From contig NZ_CP063231.1 in assembly GCF_023612255.1 (NCBI RefSeq), positions 1,408,001 to 1,472,000 on the forward strand: DNA of 64,000 nt. The letters are read 5' to 3'. The translations under genes were made by a program, and so were the position numbers. This document shows positions 1-8,759 of the stretch, piece after piece. The notes below the pieces were generated by a model. That model saw only the letters and a program-made list of their open reading frames with translations, had not been told where the DNA came from and did no database searches. How positions within the stretch are numbered: the first letter of the stretch is position 1; each line of letters opens with the position of its first letter. The DNA is from Luteibacter flocculans. GTDB taxonomy: Bacteria > Pseudomonadota > Gammaproteobacteria > Xanthomonadales > Rhodanobacteraceae.

Positions 1-1859
1 GGCCGAGCCATGCTGCACCGACGACCGTCGTGGCGCAGGGCATGGGCGTGTTCGTCACCACCGACGACGCCATCTGGCGCTGGACGGCGGAAGAAGGCTG
101 GAGCCGTCGCTCGGATCTCCCCGCGATGGTGCTCCCCGGCATGGCTCGCGCGGTAGGTCAGGCGAACATCCTCTATCTCGTGGCCGACGGGGCAGGGCCG
201 GCCCGTGCGATGACCTGGCAGATCGTCACGCGTTCATGGGCGACGCTTCCCGGCGCGACCTTCGCGCAGCCGCAGGCGATGACGCCGTGGGGCGATGGAC
301 TGCTCTGGGCGAGATCGGCGGACGAACGAACGCAGGTGGGTTCGGCCGAGATCCAGTCAGGCAAGTTGCTGCTGCGCTGGCTCGACTGGCTCGTGATCGT
401 GGTCTACCTCGCCGGCATGATCGGCATCGGCCTGTACTTCTACCTGCGCGAGAAACGCAACTCGACGTCCAACTTTTTCGTGGGCGGACGCAGCATTCCC
501 TTCTGGGCGGCAGGCATCAGCCTGTATGCCGCGAACACCAGCTCGATCAGCTTCATCGCCATTCCCGCCAAGGCGTTCGAGAGCAACTGGCAGTACATGA
601 CGAACAACCTCATCGCGGTATTCGGCCTGATGTTCGTGGCGGTATGGATTGTGCCACTGCTACGCCGGCTCGACCTGATGTCCGTGTTCTCGTACCTCGA
701 AACCCGTTTCCATCCGACGATCCGCATGCTCGCCAGTGCCTTGTGCATCCTCACCCAGCTCGGCAGCCGCATGAGCGTGATCCTGTTCCTGCCGGCGCTC
801 GCCATCGCCACCATCACGGGGATCAGCACCACCTGGAGCGTGATCCTCATGGGTGGGTTCACGATCGTCTACACCGCCATGGGCGGCATGAAAGCCGTGA
901 TCTGGACGGATGTCGTGCAGGTGATCGTCAAGATGGGCGGCGCGATCTTCGCCATCGGTTTCATCATCTGGCATCTGCATGGCGGTATGGGCGAGTTCGT
1001 CCATACCGCGATGGCCGACCACAAGCTGCGCCTGCTCGATTTCAGCTTCGACCTGACCAAGGCCACTGTGTGGGGTTTCATCTTTCTCGTGCTGTTCGAC
1101 GTGGTGCTGACCTTTCCGAAAGATCAGGTCTTGATGCAGCGGACCTTGTCGACGCCTTCCGACAAAGAGGCCGGCCGATCGATCTGGGCGTTCGCGGCAA
1201 TCATGATTCCAGGCGGCTTCGTGTTCTACATGATCGGCACCGCGCTGTTCGTGTACTACAAGGCGCATCCGGAGCGGATGAACCCCTTGCTGCCCATCGA
1301 TGCCACGTTTCCGCTGTTCATCGCCGCGGAGCTGCCCATGGGGGTGACCGGCCTGATCGTGGCGGGCATCTTCGCCGCCGCGATGGCGACGCTCTCGGGC
1401 ATCATGAACAGCGTCGCCACGCTGGTCTCCGTGGACTTCTACGAGCGGCTGGTGAAGAACCCCACGCCGAAGCACAGCGTGGTCTTCGCCGAGATCACCA
1501 CCATCGTCGTCGGGCTGGTGGGCATAGGACTCGCACTGCTGCTGTCACGCTTCGACGTGCATTCCCTGTTCGACGTGTCGATCGAACTGGCGGGACTCCT
1601 CGGCGGTGGCTTCGCAGGGGCCTACACTCTGGGCATGTTCACCCGCCGCGCCAACGCGCCGGGCGTGGCCATCGGCATCGCCGCCAGCACCGTGCTCACG
1701 CTGGTGGCGTGGATGTTCAAGCTGGTGCATCCGTATTTCTACCTCGCGATCTCCATTTTCCTCTGCATCGTGATCGGCTACATAGCCAGCCTGTTCTTCC
1801 CGCCGCCGACCGGCTCGCTGAAAGGCCTGACGATCCATCGCGACAACGCACGGCGATGA
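1..1859 (+). CDS. Kelch/mutarotase-SSS symporter fusion (5' truncated by window edge)
   Basis: The frame is open to the left edge (codons from base 3), so the GTG at 30 is probably not the start. The first ~110 visible residues are a soluble piece with W- and G-rich beta-propeller character, resembling the end of a kelch propeller of the NanM (N-acetylneuraminate mutarotase) type. From about residue 115 the protein becomes a sodium:solute symporter with roughly 13 hydrophobic helices, including the early motif FFVGGRSIPFW and the LDLMSVFSYLE segment typical of SSS transporters. Propeller-SSS fusions are known in sugar and sialic-acid uptake, where the propeller may deliver the right anomer to the carrier. 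The substrate cannot be read from sequence; sialic acid or another sugar is an inference. It ends 40 bp before the LysR gene. Confidence 0.85.
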   Translation, partial: PSHAAPTTVVAQGMGVFVTTDDAIWRWTAEEGWSRRSDLPAMVLPGMARAVGQANILYLVADGAGPARAMTWQIVTRSWATLPGATFAQPQAMTPWGDGLLWARSADERTQVGSAEIQSGKLLLRWLDWLVIVVYLAGMIGIGLYFYLREKRNSTSNFFVGGRSIPFWAAGISLYAANTSSISFIAIPAKAFESNWQYMTNNLIAVFGLMFVAVWIVPLLRRLDLMSVFSYLETRFHPTIRMLASALCILTQLGSRMSVILFLPALAIATITGISTTWSVILMGGFTIVYTAMGGMKAVIWTDVVQVIVKMGGAIFAIGFIIWHLHGGMGEFVHTAMADHKLRLLDFSFDLTKATVWGFIFLVLFDVVLTFPKDQVLMQRTLSTPSDKEAGRSIWAFAAIMIPGGFVFYMIGTALFVYYKAHPERMNPLLPIDATFPLFIAAELPMGVTGLIVAGIFAAAMATLSGIMNSVATLVSVDFYERLVKNPTPKHSVVFAEITTIVVGLVGIGLALLLSRFDVHSLFDVSIELAGLLGGGFAGAYTLGMFTRRANAPGVAIGIAASTVLTLVAWMFKLVHPYFYLAISIFLCIVIGYIASLFFPPPTGSLKGLTIHRDNARR

Positions 1860-1899
1860 CCTACCATGGCCTACCTCTGACGAGCGCCGGCGAGCCAAC

Positions 1900-2790
1900 G
1901 TGGAAACCCAGTTCCTGCATACCTTCATCACCGTGGCCGACCATGGCTCCATGGCGGCCGCGGCGCGCCTGCTGAACATCACGCCCGCGGCCGTGGCCCA
2001 GCAGATACGCACGCTGGAGCGCGAGATCGGCGCCACGCTCATCGCTCGCGTGGGGCGCACCGTCAGCGTCACGGAAGAAGGTTCGCGGATACTGCAGCGC
2101 TCGCGCGACCTCCTGCGCAACGTGGCCGACCTGCGCAGCGTCGCCAACGAGAGCGGCGTATCGGGCGAACTGCGCCTCGGCGCGTGCCCCACGGCCCTCG
2201 CAGGCATGCTTCCCGACGTGCTCGCGCGCATGGTGGAGACCTTTCCGCGCATCAACGTCTTCATCAAGCCCGGCTATTCAGTGGACCTCTACCGCGACGT
2301 CGAGACCGGCGATCTCGATGCAGCCGTCGTGCTCCAGGCACCGTTTCCGCTGCCGAAGACCCGCGAATGGCAATTGCTGCGCGAGGAGCCGCTGGTCGTG
2401 TTGGCGCCACGCAGCATGGCTGCACGCGATCCGCATGAGTTGCTCGCCAGCGAGCCGTTGATCCGCTACGACCGTAACCAGTGGGGCGGCCGACAGGCGG
2501 ACGATTACCTTCGCGCGAATGGCATCGTGCCGCGCGAGCGCTTCGAACTGAACGCGCTCAATGCCATCGCGGTGATGGTCGATCGTGGCCTCGGCGTGTC
2601 GTTGGTGCCGGACTGGGCACAACCGTGGCCCGAAGGACTCGATCTCGTGCGCTTGCCGCTGCCCAAGCCTTCGGAGCCGCGTCGCATCGGCATCGTATGG
2701 TCGCGTTCGAGCGTGCGTGTCCGGCTCGTCACGGTGTTGTTGCAGGAGAGCCGCAAGGCCATGGAGCAGACGCGTGCGTCTGCACGTTGA
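1900..2790 (+). CDS. LysR-family transcriptional regulator
   Basis: 296 aa, with the usual LysR layout: an N-terminal winged helix-turn-helix (residues ~1-60, with the AAARLLNITPAAVAQQI helix pair) and an effector-binding domain from about 90. The length is normal for the family. The start is GTG at 1900; it lies 40 bp after the symporter and no strong Shine-Dalgarno is visible. LysR proteins usually control adjacent genes through a dyad with T-N11-A spacing. Such a dyad sits just downstream at 2823-2841, ahead of the TonB receptor, so that receptor operon is the likely target. The co-inducer is unknown. Confidence 0.93.
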   Translation: METQFLHTFITVADHGSMAAAARLLNITPAAVAQQIRTLEREIGATLIARVGRTVSVTEEGSRILQRSRDLLRNVADLRSVANESGVSGELRLGACPTALAGMLPDVLARMVETFPRINVFIKPGYSVDLYRDVETGDLDAAVVLQAPFPLPKTREWQLLREEPLVVLAPRSMAARDPHELLASEPLIRYDRNQWGGRQADDYLRANGIVPRERFELNALNAIAVMVDRGLGVSLVPDWAQPWPEGLDLVRLPLPKPSEPRRIGIVWSRSSVRVRLVTVLLQESRKAMEQTRASAR

Positions 2791-3056
2791 ACATGTCGAT
2801 CATGTTGCGTCGCCGCATAGTTTTGCTTGGTTCGTAAGCAACAAAAACTAGTCTCTGAACATACCCGGCATCGGTTTCTCGGCACGCGCGAACCGCATAG
2901 ATTCGCCGTCAACGAAAACACCAGCCGAAGGGCGCGCCGGGGAGGGCGCCGCCAATCGCGAAAGCCGAGCTTCATCCGTCAGGCGCGCCGCCCAGAGCGA
3001 TCGCGCCGCCTTCGCCCACGCGGGCGATCCGCTCCAACGGCACCTACGGACCCGAC
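2791..3056 (+). promoter_or_regulatory. Intergenic control region of the TonB-receptor operon with two inverted repeats
   Basis: 266 bp between LysR and the TonB receptor. Two inverted repeats are visible. AACATG-5 nt-CATGTT lies at 2790-2806. TTGCTT-7 nt-AAGCAA lies at 2823-2841; it contains T-N11-A (2824/2836 and 2828/2840) and suits a LysR dimer. The segment 2815-2870 is distinctly richer in A+T than the flanks, as expected for a promoter. No convincing -35/-10 pair could be fixed. The first repeat touches the LysR stop and could be a small terminator or a second operator. Confidence 0.45.
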
Positions 3057-5309
3057 ATGATCAAACCACTTTCCGCCGCCATCGGCAGCATCCTGCTGGC
3101 ATCCCTTTTCGTCACCGCGGCGCATGCGCAGGAGACGCCCGCATCGGCGGCGTCCGACACGCAGGACACGGCGAAGAAAAAGAACGACAAGAAGAGCGAG
3201 CCGACCGACCTCGACCAGGTGATCGTCACGGGCACGCGCATGCCGAAGGCGGTGGACGAAATCCCCGGTGCGATCACCATCGTCAACAAGGAAGAGATCG
3301 CACACACGCTGCTGGTGACGGAAGACGCGACGGCCGTGCTGGCGCGTTCCGTGCCCGGCTATGCGGAATCGTCGCAGGCGATGAGCAACACGGGCGAAAC
3401 CTTGCGTGGTCGCATTCCGCTGCGCCTGTTCGACGGCGTGCCCCAGGGCTCGCCGCTGCGCGAGGGTTCGCGTAACGGCACCTTTACCGACATGGGCATC
3501 GTCGGTCGCGTCGAGGTGATCAACGGCCCGTCGGCATCCGAAGGCATCGGTGCGGCGGGCGGCATCATCAACTACATCTCGAAGACGCCGACGAAGGAAG
3601 GCAACGAGACCACCATCACCACGCGTTACCAGACCCAGGGCAAGTCCGATAGCGGCGGTTGGAAGACGGGCGTGACGTTCAGCCGCAAGGAGGGTAGCTA
3701 CGACGTGCTGCTCTCGGGCTCGTACATCGACCGCGGCATCACCTACGACGGCAACGGTCGTCGCATCGGCCTCAATACGTCCGGCTCGCTCGCCGATTCG
3801 ACGTCGAGGAACCTGTTCGCGAAGGTGGGCTACAACTTCGGCGAGAACGACGATCAGCGCATCCAGGCCTCCGTCAGCAGGTTCAAGATCCAGGGCAAGG
3901 GCGAGTACGTGCAGGTGCTGGGTTGCCGCGGCCCTACCGACAATCCGCCCTGCGCCGTACCGCGTACGAATACCTCGGAGAAGGGGCACATCTTCGGTTC
4001 CAAGGATGCGTTCAACGACTTCAAACAGTATTCGGTGGAATACAGCCACAAGAACGTGCTCGGCGGCTCGCTCGACATCAACGCTTACAAGGCCGACCAG
4101 GCCATGCGCTACCTGCCGGAAAACACCGAGGACAAGCAGGACCCGTTGATCGCGCCGCTCAACACACTCTTCGATCAGTCCGAGATCACCGCAAAGAAGC
4201 GCGGTATCCGTACCTCGTGGACGCGTCCCGATTTCCTCGTCACCGGGTTGGAACTGCACACCGGCGTGGACGTGGCGCGCGACGAGGCCCAGCAGCGGCT
4301 GGCCTTGACGGGTCGCTTGTGGGTGCCGCCGATGATCTACAACAGCGTGGCGCCGTATCTGCAGCTCTCCTACGACATCGGTCCGTTCACCATCAGCGGT
4401 GGCTATCGCCGTGAGAGTGATCGCCTCACGGTCAACAGCTACACCACCACGTATTACCGCAACCGGGTGTTCGTGCAGGGCGGCAAGCTCTCGTACAAGG
4501 AAAATCTGCGCAACATCGGCGGCATCTGGCGCGTCAACGACCAGTGGTCGATCTTTGCCTCGTACAGCGAAGGCTTCACGCTGCCCAACATCGGCATCCC
4601 GCTGCGCAACATCAGCACGCCGGGCCAGTCGGTCAGCCGGATCCGCGATCTCGAAGCCATCATCTACAAGAACAACGAGTTCGGCTTCAACTGGCGCGGT
4701 GACAACGGCGCGTTCGGTGCCACGCACTACATCTCCAAGTCGCCCTTTGGGTCGTCGCTCGCGGTCGATCCGCACACCACCGACTTCATTCTCTCGCGTG
4801 CACCGGTGCGCATCGAGGGCACCGAAGTCACCGGCGAGTGGCGCTTCAACGACCAGTGGAAAGTGAACGGGATTTACTCGCACATCAGCGGACGCACCTC
4901 GTTCTGGTCGAGCGATCCGGCGGGTCGCTACGGCAACGGCGGGCTGAACAAGCCGCTCGGCGTGCTCGACATCAACCCCGACAAGCTGGCGTACTCGGTT
5001 ACCTGGACCTATTCGTCGCGCCTGGACGCCACGCTCGGTGCGACTTCGTTGTTTGGCCGGCATATCTCGGGCCACGACGTCCGGAGCTACGATGGCGCCA
5101 CCTTCAGCTACGACGAGCGCACGCATGGCTACACGCTGTGGGATCTCGGCGTGAACTACGGGCTCGAACGCTACGGCAAGCTCTCGCTCGGTGTGGAGAA
5201 CCTGCTCGACAAGCAGTACATCCTGAGCTGGTCGCAGTTGGCGGGCTACCAGAACTACTGGGCGGGTCGCGGGCGAGTCACGTCGCTCACCTACACGATC
5301 ACCCTGTGA
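3057..5309 (+). CDS. TonB-dependent outer-membrane receptor
   Basis: 750 aa. A signal peptide (residues 1-25, cleavage after AHA) is followed by a Lys/Asp-rich linker and a TonB-box-like segment (DQVIVTGTR, ~residues 55-65). Then come the plug domain (to about 190) and a 22-strand-type barrel ending in aromatic/hydrophobic strands (SLTYTITL). The plug begins VDEIPGAITIVNKEEI, and the barrel has the TonB C-terminal region LGVENLLDKQYI. The length and domain pattern resemble receptors for siderophores or other small ligands rather than the longer carbohydrate receptors. The ligand is not identifiable. Its stop overlaps the start of the serine hydrolase (GTGA), so the two are translationally coupled; the downstream genes form a run without gaps to 10582. 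Confidence 0.93.
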   Translation: MIKPLSAAIGSILLASLFVTAAHAQETPASAASDTQDTAKKKNDKKSEPTDLDQVIVTGTRMPKAVDEIPGAITIVNKEEIAHTLLVTEDATAVLARSVPGYAESSQAMSNTGETLRGRIPLRLFDGVPQGSPLREGSRNGTFTDMGIVGRVEVINGPSASEGIGAAGGIINYISKTPTKEGNETTITTRYQTQGKSDSGGWKTGVTFSRKEGSYDVLLSGSYIDRGITYDGNGRRIGLNTSGSLADSTSRNLFAKVGYNFGENDDQRIQASVSRFKIQGKGEYVQVLGCRGPTDNPPCAVPRTNTSEKGHIFGSKDAFNDFKQYSVEYSHKNVLGGSLDINAYKADQAMRYLPENTEDKQDPLIAPLNTLFDQSEITAKKRGIRTSWTRPDFLVTGLELHTGVDVARDEAQQRLALTGRLWVPPMIYNSVAPYLQLSYDIGPFTISGGYRRESDRLTVNSYTTTYYRNRVFVQGGKLSYKENLRNIGGIWRVNDQWSIFASYSEGFTLPNIGIPLRNISTPGQSVSRIRDLEAIIYKNNEFGFNWRGDNGAFGATHYISKSPFGSSLAVDPHTTDFILSRAPVRIEGTEVTGEWRFNDQWKVNGIYSHISGRTSFWSSDPAGRYGNGGLNKPLGVLDINPDKLAYSVTWTYSSRLDATLGATSLFGRHISGHDVRSYDGATFSYDERTHGYTLWDLGVNYGLERYGKLSLGVENLLDKQYILSWSQLAGYQNYWAGRGRVTSLTYTITL

Positions 5310-6574
5310 TCGGACGGTTCCTCCGCCGTACCGGATTTCTGGGCGCGGTGCTCGTCGGCCTCGCGCTGGCCTGCGCTTCGGCGCAGGCCGCGCAACCATG
5401 GGCGCCCGCGCGGCTGGAAACTCTGCACACCTTTCTGCGCGGCGCCACGAACGATGAGGGCTACCTCGGTGCCGTGAGCCTCATCGTCCACGAGGGGCGC
5501 GTGGTCGACGTGGGCGTTTACGGTTACGAAGATCTCGCGCGTCGCCGACCCATGCGGCGCGACGCGATCTTTCGAATCTACTCGATGACCAAGACGGTCA
5601 CCTCCGTCGCGCTGATGATGCTGGTGGAGGAGGGCAAGGTCACGCTCGACCAGCCGCTGGCGGATGTTCTGCCGGGCTTCGATGCGCCCCGCGTTCTCAC
5701 CCAGGGGCCCGACGGTGCGTCCGTCAGCCGCGCCGCGTCGCGTCGCGTCACGCTGCGCGACCTGCTCACGCACACGGCGGGTTATCCGGCGGGATTGCCT
5801 GGCGACGAAGCCGCATTGGCTGCGATGGAGCGCGCCGATCCTCACGCCGCGAACGACCTCGCGGGTTTCACCGAGCGCATGCGCAACGTGCCGCTGGCGG
5901 CCGATCCCGGTACCCGGTTCGGCTACGACGGCGCCGCCATCGAACTGATCGCACGCGTGGTGGAAGTAGTCTCGAAGAAACCGTTTCCCGTGTTCCTGCA
6001 CGAGCGCATCTTCGTTCCGCTCGATATGCGCGACACCGGCTTTTCCGTGCCTGCCAACGAGCGGCATCGCGTCGTGGACCTCACTCGTATGGGGAACGAC
6101 GGTCGCCTCGTTCTCGACGGCAGCCCGAGCGCGAAGCATCCGGGCGATGCTTTGAACCGCTACGCCAGCGGTGCGGGCGGTCTCTACGCCACCGTCGACG
6201 ACTATGCACACTTCGCGCAGATGCTCCTGGATGGCGGACGTTATCGCGACCACGTACTGCTCGGACGCAAGACGGTGGCGTTCATGCTCAGCAACCAGCT
6301 CGGCATGCTCGACCCGCCCGTGGACCAGTTCAGCGCGGGCGAGGGCTTCGGCATTGGCGGCTACGTGGTGCTCGATCCGGCGCTGCGCGGGCAACTCGGG
6401 TCCGTGGGCCAGTACGGTTGGTCCGGCGCGGCGTCCACCACGTACACCATCGACCCCAGCGAGCGACTGATCGCGATCCTCATGCTGCAACATCTTCCTC
6501 GCGACGATGGCGGCCATGACCTGCCACGGCTTGCGCGCCCCTTCTATGACCTCGTCTACCATGCCCTCCCATGA
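5306..6574 (+). CDS. Secreted serine hydrolase, beta-lactamase/penicillin-binding (class C-like) family
   Basis: 422 aa from a GTG at 5306, which overlaps the receptor stop by 4 bp and gives a good signal peptide (arginine-rich start, hydrophobic core, cleavage near AQA at ~28). The open frame extends further upstream, but that part is a shadow of the receptor gene. The catalytic SxxK motif is SMTK at residues 93-96. A Tyr in the FGYDGAA segment (Y207) stands where the YxN motif is expected, with Asn not conserved, and a GWSGAAST segment near the C-terminus may replace the KTG/HxG box. Members act as esterases, peptidases or beta-lactamases in the periplasm. The operon context suggests a role in processing the imported compound rather than drug resistance. 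Confidence 0.88.
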   Translation: MIGRFLRRTGFLGAVLVGLALACASAQAAQPWAPARLETLHTFLRGATNDEGYLGAVSLIVHEGRVVDVGVYGYEDLARRRPMRRDAIFRIYSMTKTVTSVALMMLVEEGKVTLDQPLADVLPGFDAPRVLTQGPDGASVSRAASRRVTLRDLLTHTAGYPAGLPGDEAALAAMERADPHAANDLAGFTERMRNVPLAADPGTRFGYDGAAIELIARVVEVVSKKPFPVFLHERIFVPLDMRDTGFSVPANERHRVVDLTRMGNDGRLVLDGSPSAKHPGDALNRYASGAGGLYATVDDYAHFAQMLLDGGRYRDHVLLGRKTVAFMLSNQLGMLDPPVDQFSAGEGFGIGGYVVLDPALRGQLGSVGQYGWSGAASTTYTIDPSERLIAILMLQHLPRDDGGHDLPRLARPFYDLVYHALP

Positions 6575-8759
6575 CCTCCCTGTGTCCGCTGCCATGACCG
6601 ATCCGAACGACGACCGCGACGATCCGCCGCGTGTGATCCACGAGTTCAAGTTCTCGCACGTCACCACCGGTCGCTACCTGCCCACGCCGGGCAAGGCGCC
6701 CGGGTGGCCGTTCGCCGAGATCGGGCACTGGACCATGGACGTCGATGGCAGCGTGGACGACTGGGTCCGCGAGCTCGCCGACTGGCGGCGCGAACATCTC
6801 GTGCGTATCGGCTATGACGACGCGAACTACCGCCGGCCCGAACTGCAATGGGCGCAGCGAAACTTCGTGCATGCGCAGATGATGGTCGAGGATCGCTATT
6901 TCTACGATCCCGTGGCGCGTCGTTATACGGTCGATCGGTATCTGGACGATCTCGAACGTCGCTTCGGCGGCATCGACAGCGTGCTCATCTGGTTCGTCTA
7001 TCCCAACATCGGTATCGACGACCGCAACAAGACCGACCTCGCGCACGACCTGCCTGGCGGGCTCGAAGGCCTGCGCAGCGCCGTGGACGATTTTCACCGC
7101 CGCGGCGTGCGCGTGTTCCTGCCTACCATGCCCTGGGACCACGGGACGCGTCCGAGCGAGGCCAGCGACTGGCAGAGTATGGCGACGCTGGTCGAGTCGG
7201 TCGGTGCAGACGGCATCAATGGCGATACCTACAACGGCGTACCGCGTGCGTTCTTCGACGCCTGCGATGCCGTCGGGCGTCCCGTGGTGCTGCAACCGGA
7301 ATCGACCATCAGTGCGGAAGAGCAACTGATCTGGAACGTGCAGAGCTGGGGCAAGAAGGCGCCGAACGAGCCCGTGCCGCCGGTCGCCAAGTTCAAGTGG
7401 CTCGAACCGCGGCACATGATCAATTACGAGAATCGTTGGGGCCGCGACCGCCAGCACGATCTCCAATACATCTTCTTCAACGGCATCGGCTACAACGCCT
7501 GGGAGAACGTCTGGGGCATCTGGAACGCCTTCACGCCGCGCGATGCGGAAACGCTTCGCCGCATCGCGTCGATCGAGCGGCAGTTCGCGCCGGCCTTGGT
7601 GAGCATGGCCTGGCGTCCGTACGAGCGCACGCGGCAGGCCGGCGTGTTCGCCAGCCGCTTTCCGCTGGAAGCCTATACGCTCTGGACCGTCATCAATCGC
7701 AACGAATACGTTGTCGACGGCGAGCAACTGGCGATTCCCCATGTCGAAGGCACCCGCTATGTGGATGTGTGGAACGGCGTGACGCTGACCCCGCGCCTGG
7801 ACGACGAGCAGGCTGTCCTCAGCTTCGCGTTGGAAGGGAAGGGTTTCGGCGCTGTGCTGGCACTGCGCGAGGGTGCATCCATCGACGGGCTCGACGATTT
7901 CCTTGCCACGATGCGACGCCTGGCAGAGACGCCGCTCTCGTCGCTGTCCGCCACTTGGCACAGCCTGCCGCAGCGCCAGGTGCCTATCGCGCCCACCTTG
8001 CCGCAGGCGCAAGCGCCCGAGGGCATGGTCAGCATCCCTGCCGGTGAGTTCGACTTCGTGGTCGGTGGCGTCGAGATCGAGGGGCAGACCTGGGAAGGCA
8101 ACGACGTGCAATACCCCTGGGAACCGAGTGCGCGGCGTCACCACCGCCAGCGCATGCAGGTGGCCGCGTTCCACATCGACCGCACACCGGTGACCAATGC
8201 GCAGTTTGCGGCCTTCCTGGCCGACAGCGGTTGGTGGCCGGCGGACGATCACCACTTCCTGCACCACTGGCAGGGCGGCGAGCCGCCAGCAGGATGGGAG
8301 AACAAGCCGGTGACGTGGGTGGCCCTGGAGGATGCGCGTGCCTACGCGGCCTGGGCCGGCAAGCGTCTCCCTCACGAATGGGAGTGGCAGTACGCGGCGC
8401 AGGGAACCGACGGTCGTCGGTATCCCTGGGGCGATGCATGGCGCGACGACCTCGTACCTTCGCCGAACCGCGGGCGCATCCTGCGTGCGCCTGCCGACGT
8501 CGAAGCCTTCCCCGAGGCAGCGAGCCCGTTCGGCGTGCTCGACCTGGTCGGCAACGTGTGGCAATGGACCGACGAATACGAAGACGAGCACACGCGCAGT
8601 GCCATTCTCCGCGGCGGCAGTGCCTATCAGCCGCAGACGTCACACTGGTATTTTCCGCAGGCTTATCGTCTGGACCACCATGGCAAGTATCTGCTGATGG
8701 CGCCTTGCAAGGACCGCTCCGGGTGTGTCGGCTTCCGCTGCGTGGTGGATGCCGCATGA
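6561..8759 (+). CDS. TIM-barrel-like protein with C-terminal SUMF1/EgtB-like domain
   Basis: 732 aa from ATG 6561; ATG 6594 is an equally possible start and neither has a clear ribosome site. The first ~470 residues look like a glycosidase-type barrel (HTM, GVRVFLPTMPWDHGT, GADGINGDTYNG, then VLQPES), for which I recognise no exact family. From about residue 489 (MVSIPAGEF) to the end lies a formylglycine-generating-enzyme-like fold, with the landmarks RTPVTNAQF, WAGKRLPHEWEWQYAA, GNVWQWT and RGGSAY. The paired catalytic Cys of true sulfatase-activating enzymes, expected after RGGS, are absent, so copper-dependent oxidase activity is unlikely. The domain may serve in sugar binding or as a non-haem enzyme of another kind. 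It overlaps the hydrolase by 14 bp and the next gene by ATGA. Confidence 0.8.
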   Translation: MPSHDLPVSAAMTDPNDDRDDPPRVIHEFKFSHVTTGRYLPTPGKAPGWPFAEIGHWTMDVDGSVDDWVRELADWRREHLVRIGYDDANYRRPELQWAQRNFVHAQMMVEDRYFYDPVARRYTVDRYLDDLERRFGGIDSVLIWFVYPNIGIDDRNKTDLAHDLPGGLEGLRSAVDDFHRRGVRVFLPTMPWDHGTRPSEASDWQSMATLVESVGADGINGDTYNGVPRAFFDACDAVGRPVVLQPESTISAEEQLIWNVQSWGKKAPNEPVPPVAKFKWLEPRHMINYENRWGRDRQHDLQYIFFNGIGYNAWENVWGIWNAFTPRDAETLRRIASIERQFAPALVSMAWRPYERTRQAGVFASRFPLEAYTLWTVINRNEYVVDGEQLAIPHVEGTRYVDVWNGVTLTPRLDDEQAVLSFALEGKGFGAVLALREGASIDGLDDFLATMRRLAETPLSSLSATWHSLPQRQVPIAPTLPQAQAPEGMVSIPAGEFDFVVGGVEIEGQTWEGNDVQYPWEPSARRHHRQRMQVAAFHIDRTPVTNAQFAAFLADSGWWPADDHHFLHHWQGGEPPAGWENKPVTWVALEDARAYAAWAGKRLPHEWEWQYAAQGTDGRRYPWGDAWRDDLVPSPNRGRILRAPADVEAFPEAASPFGVLDLVGNVWQWTDEYEDEHTRSAILRGGSAYQPQTSHWYFPQAYRLDHHGKYLLMAPCKDRSGCVGFRCVVDAA

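Noticed and set aside
4838-5305. Upstream extension of the serine hydrolase frame
   Set aside because: Lies inside the TonB receptor gene; the GTG at 5306 gives a signal peptide and a normal GTGA overlap.
2979-5399. 806-aa open frame on the minus strand opposite the first TonB receptor
   Set aside because: Arg/His/Val-rich composition without any family feature; a shadow of the receptor gene in GC-rich DNA.
7995-8759. Calling the SUMF1-like domain a sulfatase-activating enzyme
   Set aside because: The catalytic Cys pair is absent and no sulfatase gene is in the window.
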